The notes beneath the pieces are model-generated. The model had not been told where the DNA came from. It did not search any database and saw only the letters and a program-made list of their open reading frames with translations. This document shows, piece after piece, positions 62,863 to 64,000 of a DNA stretch of 64,000 nt. The translations under genes and the position numbers were made by a program. Source of the stretch: Aureococcus anophagefferens (taxonomy: Eukaryota > Sar > Pelagophyceae > Pelagomonadales > Pelagomonadaceae); contig NW_008705568.1 of assembly GCF_000186865.1 (NCBI RefSeq), positions 707,513 to 771,512 of the forward strand, read 5' to 3'. Position 1 is the first letter of the stretch, and every line of letters starts with the position of its first letter.

Positions 62863-63090
62863 GGTCGCTGCGGATCGTAGCGAGGCTTGTGGTGTGGAAG
62901 TGGCTGCGGATTCGCGTAGACGGCGAAGCGGCTTGTGGTGGAAGGTCGCGCTGCCGCGAGCCTCGACAAACTGACTCATCGGCAATGTTGCATTGTTGCC
63001 TTTATACGCCCGTTCAACGACTGCCGGTTTGCTCTTAGAGGTGGCAGCCCTTCCGGACCTTCCGCGCGGCGCAGCACCCGTAGAGACCAA

Positions 63091-63693
63091 ATGGCAATCA
63101 ACAGGCGCCGGCGACGGCCGCTCGCGGAGCGCGCGCAGCCGAAATCGAAGGAAGCCTCGGCAACTCCCAAGAACAGCACGGCACCCTCGCGGCCATCGCC
63201 TCCGAGTCGCGGAGCCGCGCCCAGGCCATCGAAACCGCCCTCGCGGCCATCGCCTGCAAGTCGCGGAGCCGCGCCCAGGACATCGAAACCGCCCTCGCGG
63301 CCATCGCCTCCGAGTCGCGGAGCCGCGCCCAGGCCATCGAAACCGTCGCCGCCGACGACGCCGCGCGTCGACCGCCTCGTCGGCGAGTGCGTCCTGAAGA
63401 CCTTCGACGACGCCGACTACGTCGGCCGCGTCGTCGCGCTGCTTCCCCCGGACCCGGACGACCGCGACACGCGGCCGTGGTACCGCGTCGTCTACGAGGA
63501 CGGCGACGCCGAGGACCTCGACCTCGAGGACGTCGTCGCGGGCGTCGACGCGGCCCAGGCGCGGCGGCTGGCGTCGAAGAAGCGGGCCCGCGCCGACGGG
63601 AGAGACGAGCCGCGGCGGCGGCGGCGACCGGACGGCCGGCGGCGGTCCGTGGGCCTCCTGCGGCGCGCGCGCGCGGTCCTGTCTCTTATTTAG
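63091..63693 (+). CDS. Tudor/PWWP-like domain protein with Pro-rich repeats
   Basis: 200 residues. Basic head (MAINRRRRRPLAERAQ), three copies of an 18-residue P-S-R-P-S-P-[PA]-S-R-G-A-A-P-R repeat, then a Tudor-like fold (~97-160): VGECVLKTFDDADYVGRVVA, PWYRVVYEDGDAEDLDLEDV. That pattern resembles histone-tail-binding domains of plant PTM and chromatin proteins. A basic Arg-rich tail follows. Nuclear/chromatin role likely. Stop overlaps the convergent gene's stop region. Confidence 0.65.
   Translation: MAINRRRRRPLAERAQPKSKEASATPKNSTAPSRPSPPSRGAAPRPSKPPSRPSPASRGAAPRTSKPPSRPSPPSRGAAPRPSKPSPPTTPRVDRLVGECVLKTFDDADYVGRVVALLPPDPDDRDTRPWYRVVYEDGDAEDLDLEDVVAGVDAAQARRLASKKRARADGRDEPRRRRRPDGRRRSVGLLRRARAVLSLI
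63185..63346. repeat. 54-bp tandem repeat, three units
   Basis: Units 63185-63238, 63239-63292, 63293-63346, differing by only three or four bases. In frame (18 codons), so coding expansion rather than CRISPR. Confidence 0.95.
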
Positions 63694-64000
63694 TCACAAC
63701 CGTCGGCGGATTCTTCGACGGCCGCGCGCGGAGGTGGCTCTCGAGGAGCGCGGCGCAGAGCGCCGCGCCGACGTTGAGCACGATCACGACGTCGAAGGTC
63801 GCCGCGAGGCACGCGTAGGAGTCGAAGCACTTGCCGCCGTCCGTCGCGTGGGCCGCGACGTCGTCGGCGGCGAGCAGGGCGTAGAGCGCGGAGCTCGCGG
63901 CGGCGATCAGGAGCGAGTAGGACCCGTGGATCGCGCCGTAGTGCTCCGGCCCGAAGACGTCGCGCGTCGCGAGCGGCGCGAGCACCCAGGACGCGCCGAA
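63686..64000 (-). CDS. C-terminal part of an MFS transporter (nodulin-like/monocarboxylate type), cut by the window end
   Basis: The frame is open through base 64000 and ends at 63686. Helical segments FGASWVLAPLATRDVFGPEH, GSYSLLIAAASSALYALLA and TFDVVIVLNVGAALCAALL, with FGPEHYGAIHGSY reminiscent of the late loop of NFD4/nodulin-like and monocarboxylate MFS carriers. About 104 residues are visible; the rest lies outside. Confidence 0.65.
   Translation of the reverse strand, partial: FGASWVLAPLATRDVFGPEHYGAIHGSYSLLIAAASSALYALLAADDVAAHATDGGKCFDSYACLAATFDVVIVLNVGAALCAALLESHLRARPSKNPPTVVTK

Noticed and set aside
63185..63346. Regular 54-bp repeats as a CRISPR array
   Set aside because: Units abut with no spacers, are in frame, and encode a Pro/Arg repeat of a host gene.

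Overview
The window is nuclear DNA of a GC-rich, gene-dense eukaryotic microalga, most likely a pelagophyte close to Aureococcus anophagefferens. Three lines of evidence support this. (1) Genes are split by spliceosomal introns. (2) Several products carry stramenopile-type secretory or plastid leaders, for example the gene at 21124-21552 (signal peptide followed by a TSAFVPP motif) and the gene at 25587-26288 (leader plus a thylakoid-type second hydrophobic stretch). (3) The window holds ten copies of intron-generating transposons (introner elements), a hallmark described for Aureococcus and Micromonas. The species assignment is inference. No bacterial operon structure, tRNA, rRNA or CRISPR array was seen.

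Layout. 0-10 kb: a partial gene, an amino-acid transporter, a low-GC F-box/jellyroll locus, a C1/C2 membrane protein, and IFT52 with an introner. 10-26 kb: mostly short head-to-head gene pairs, including an RRM protein, a formyltransferase, a FemAB-like acyltransferase, P5C reductase, pterin carbinolamine dehydratase, OTU1/YOD1, a GH47 mannosidase, a 2OG-Fe(II) oxygenase and plastid-targeted proteins. 26-34 kb: an EH-UIM-dysferlin-VPS9 Rab5-exchange-factor-like protein with an introner, a coiled-coil protein, an LRR protein and an aspartyl beta-hydroxylase, followed by an 846-bp terminal-inverted-repeat element. 34-44 kb: a CPA2 K+/H+ antiporter with three introner introns of two families, an Mpv17 protein, a divergent pair sharing an SH3-like domain (cysteine-hydrolase-like protein and thioesterase), and a gene-poor stretch with a long hairpin. 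44-64 kb: a bromodomain protein with a triplicated start, an IPNS-like oxygenase, a jellyroll gene relic, a Cys-rich membrane protein, a CUB/EGF receptor with four introner introns, a sulfotransferase 61 bp from it, an LRR protein, a DUF3127 protein, a CPI-motif actin regulator, GatA with an introner, a DJ-1 family protein, a Tudor-like protein and the 3' end of an MFS transporter.

The most interesting system is the introner set. Eight copies of one ~167-203 bp element and two copies of an unrelated ~80 bp element sit exactly at introns, each flanked by an 8-bp target-site duplication (TSD) beginning GC or GT. The upstream TSD copy supplies the 5' splice site, and the element end (CACACAG, or GGTAG in the short family) supplies the 3' splice site. 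Splicing therefore restores the pre-insertion coding sequence. Reading frames and intron phases agree at all ten sites, except that one host gene (28.1 kb) has a separate upstream frame change. Eight of the ten use a GC donor, and two long-family copies are inserted antisense to their gene. Several other genes show short non-introner introns or one-base frame changes that need transcript evidence.
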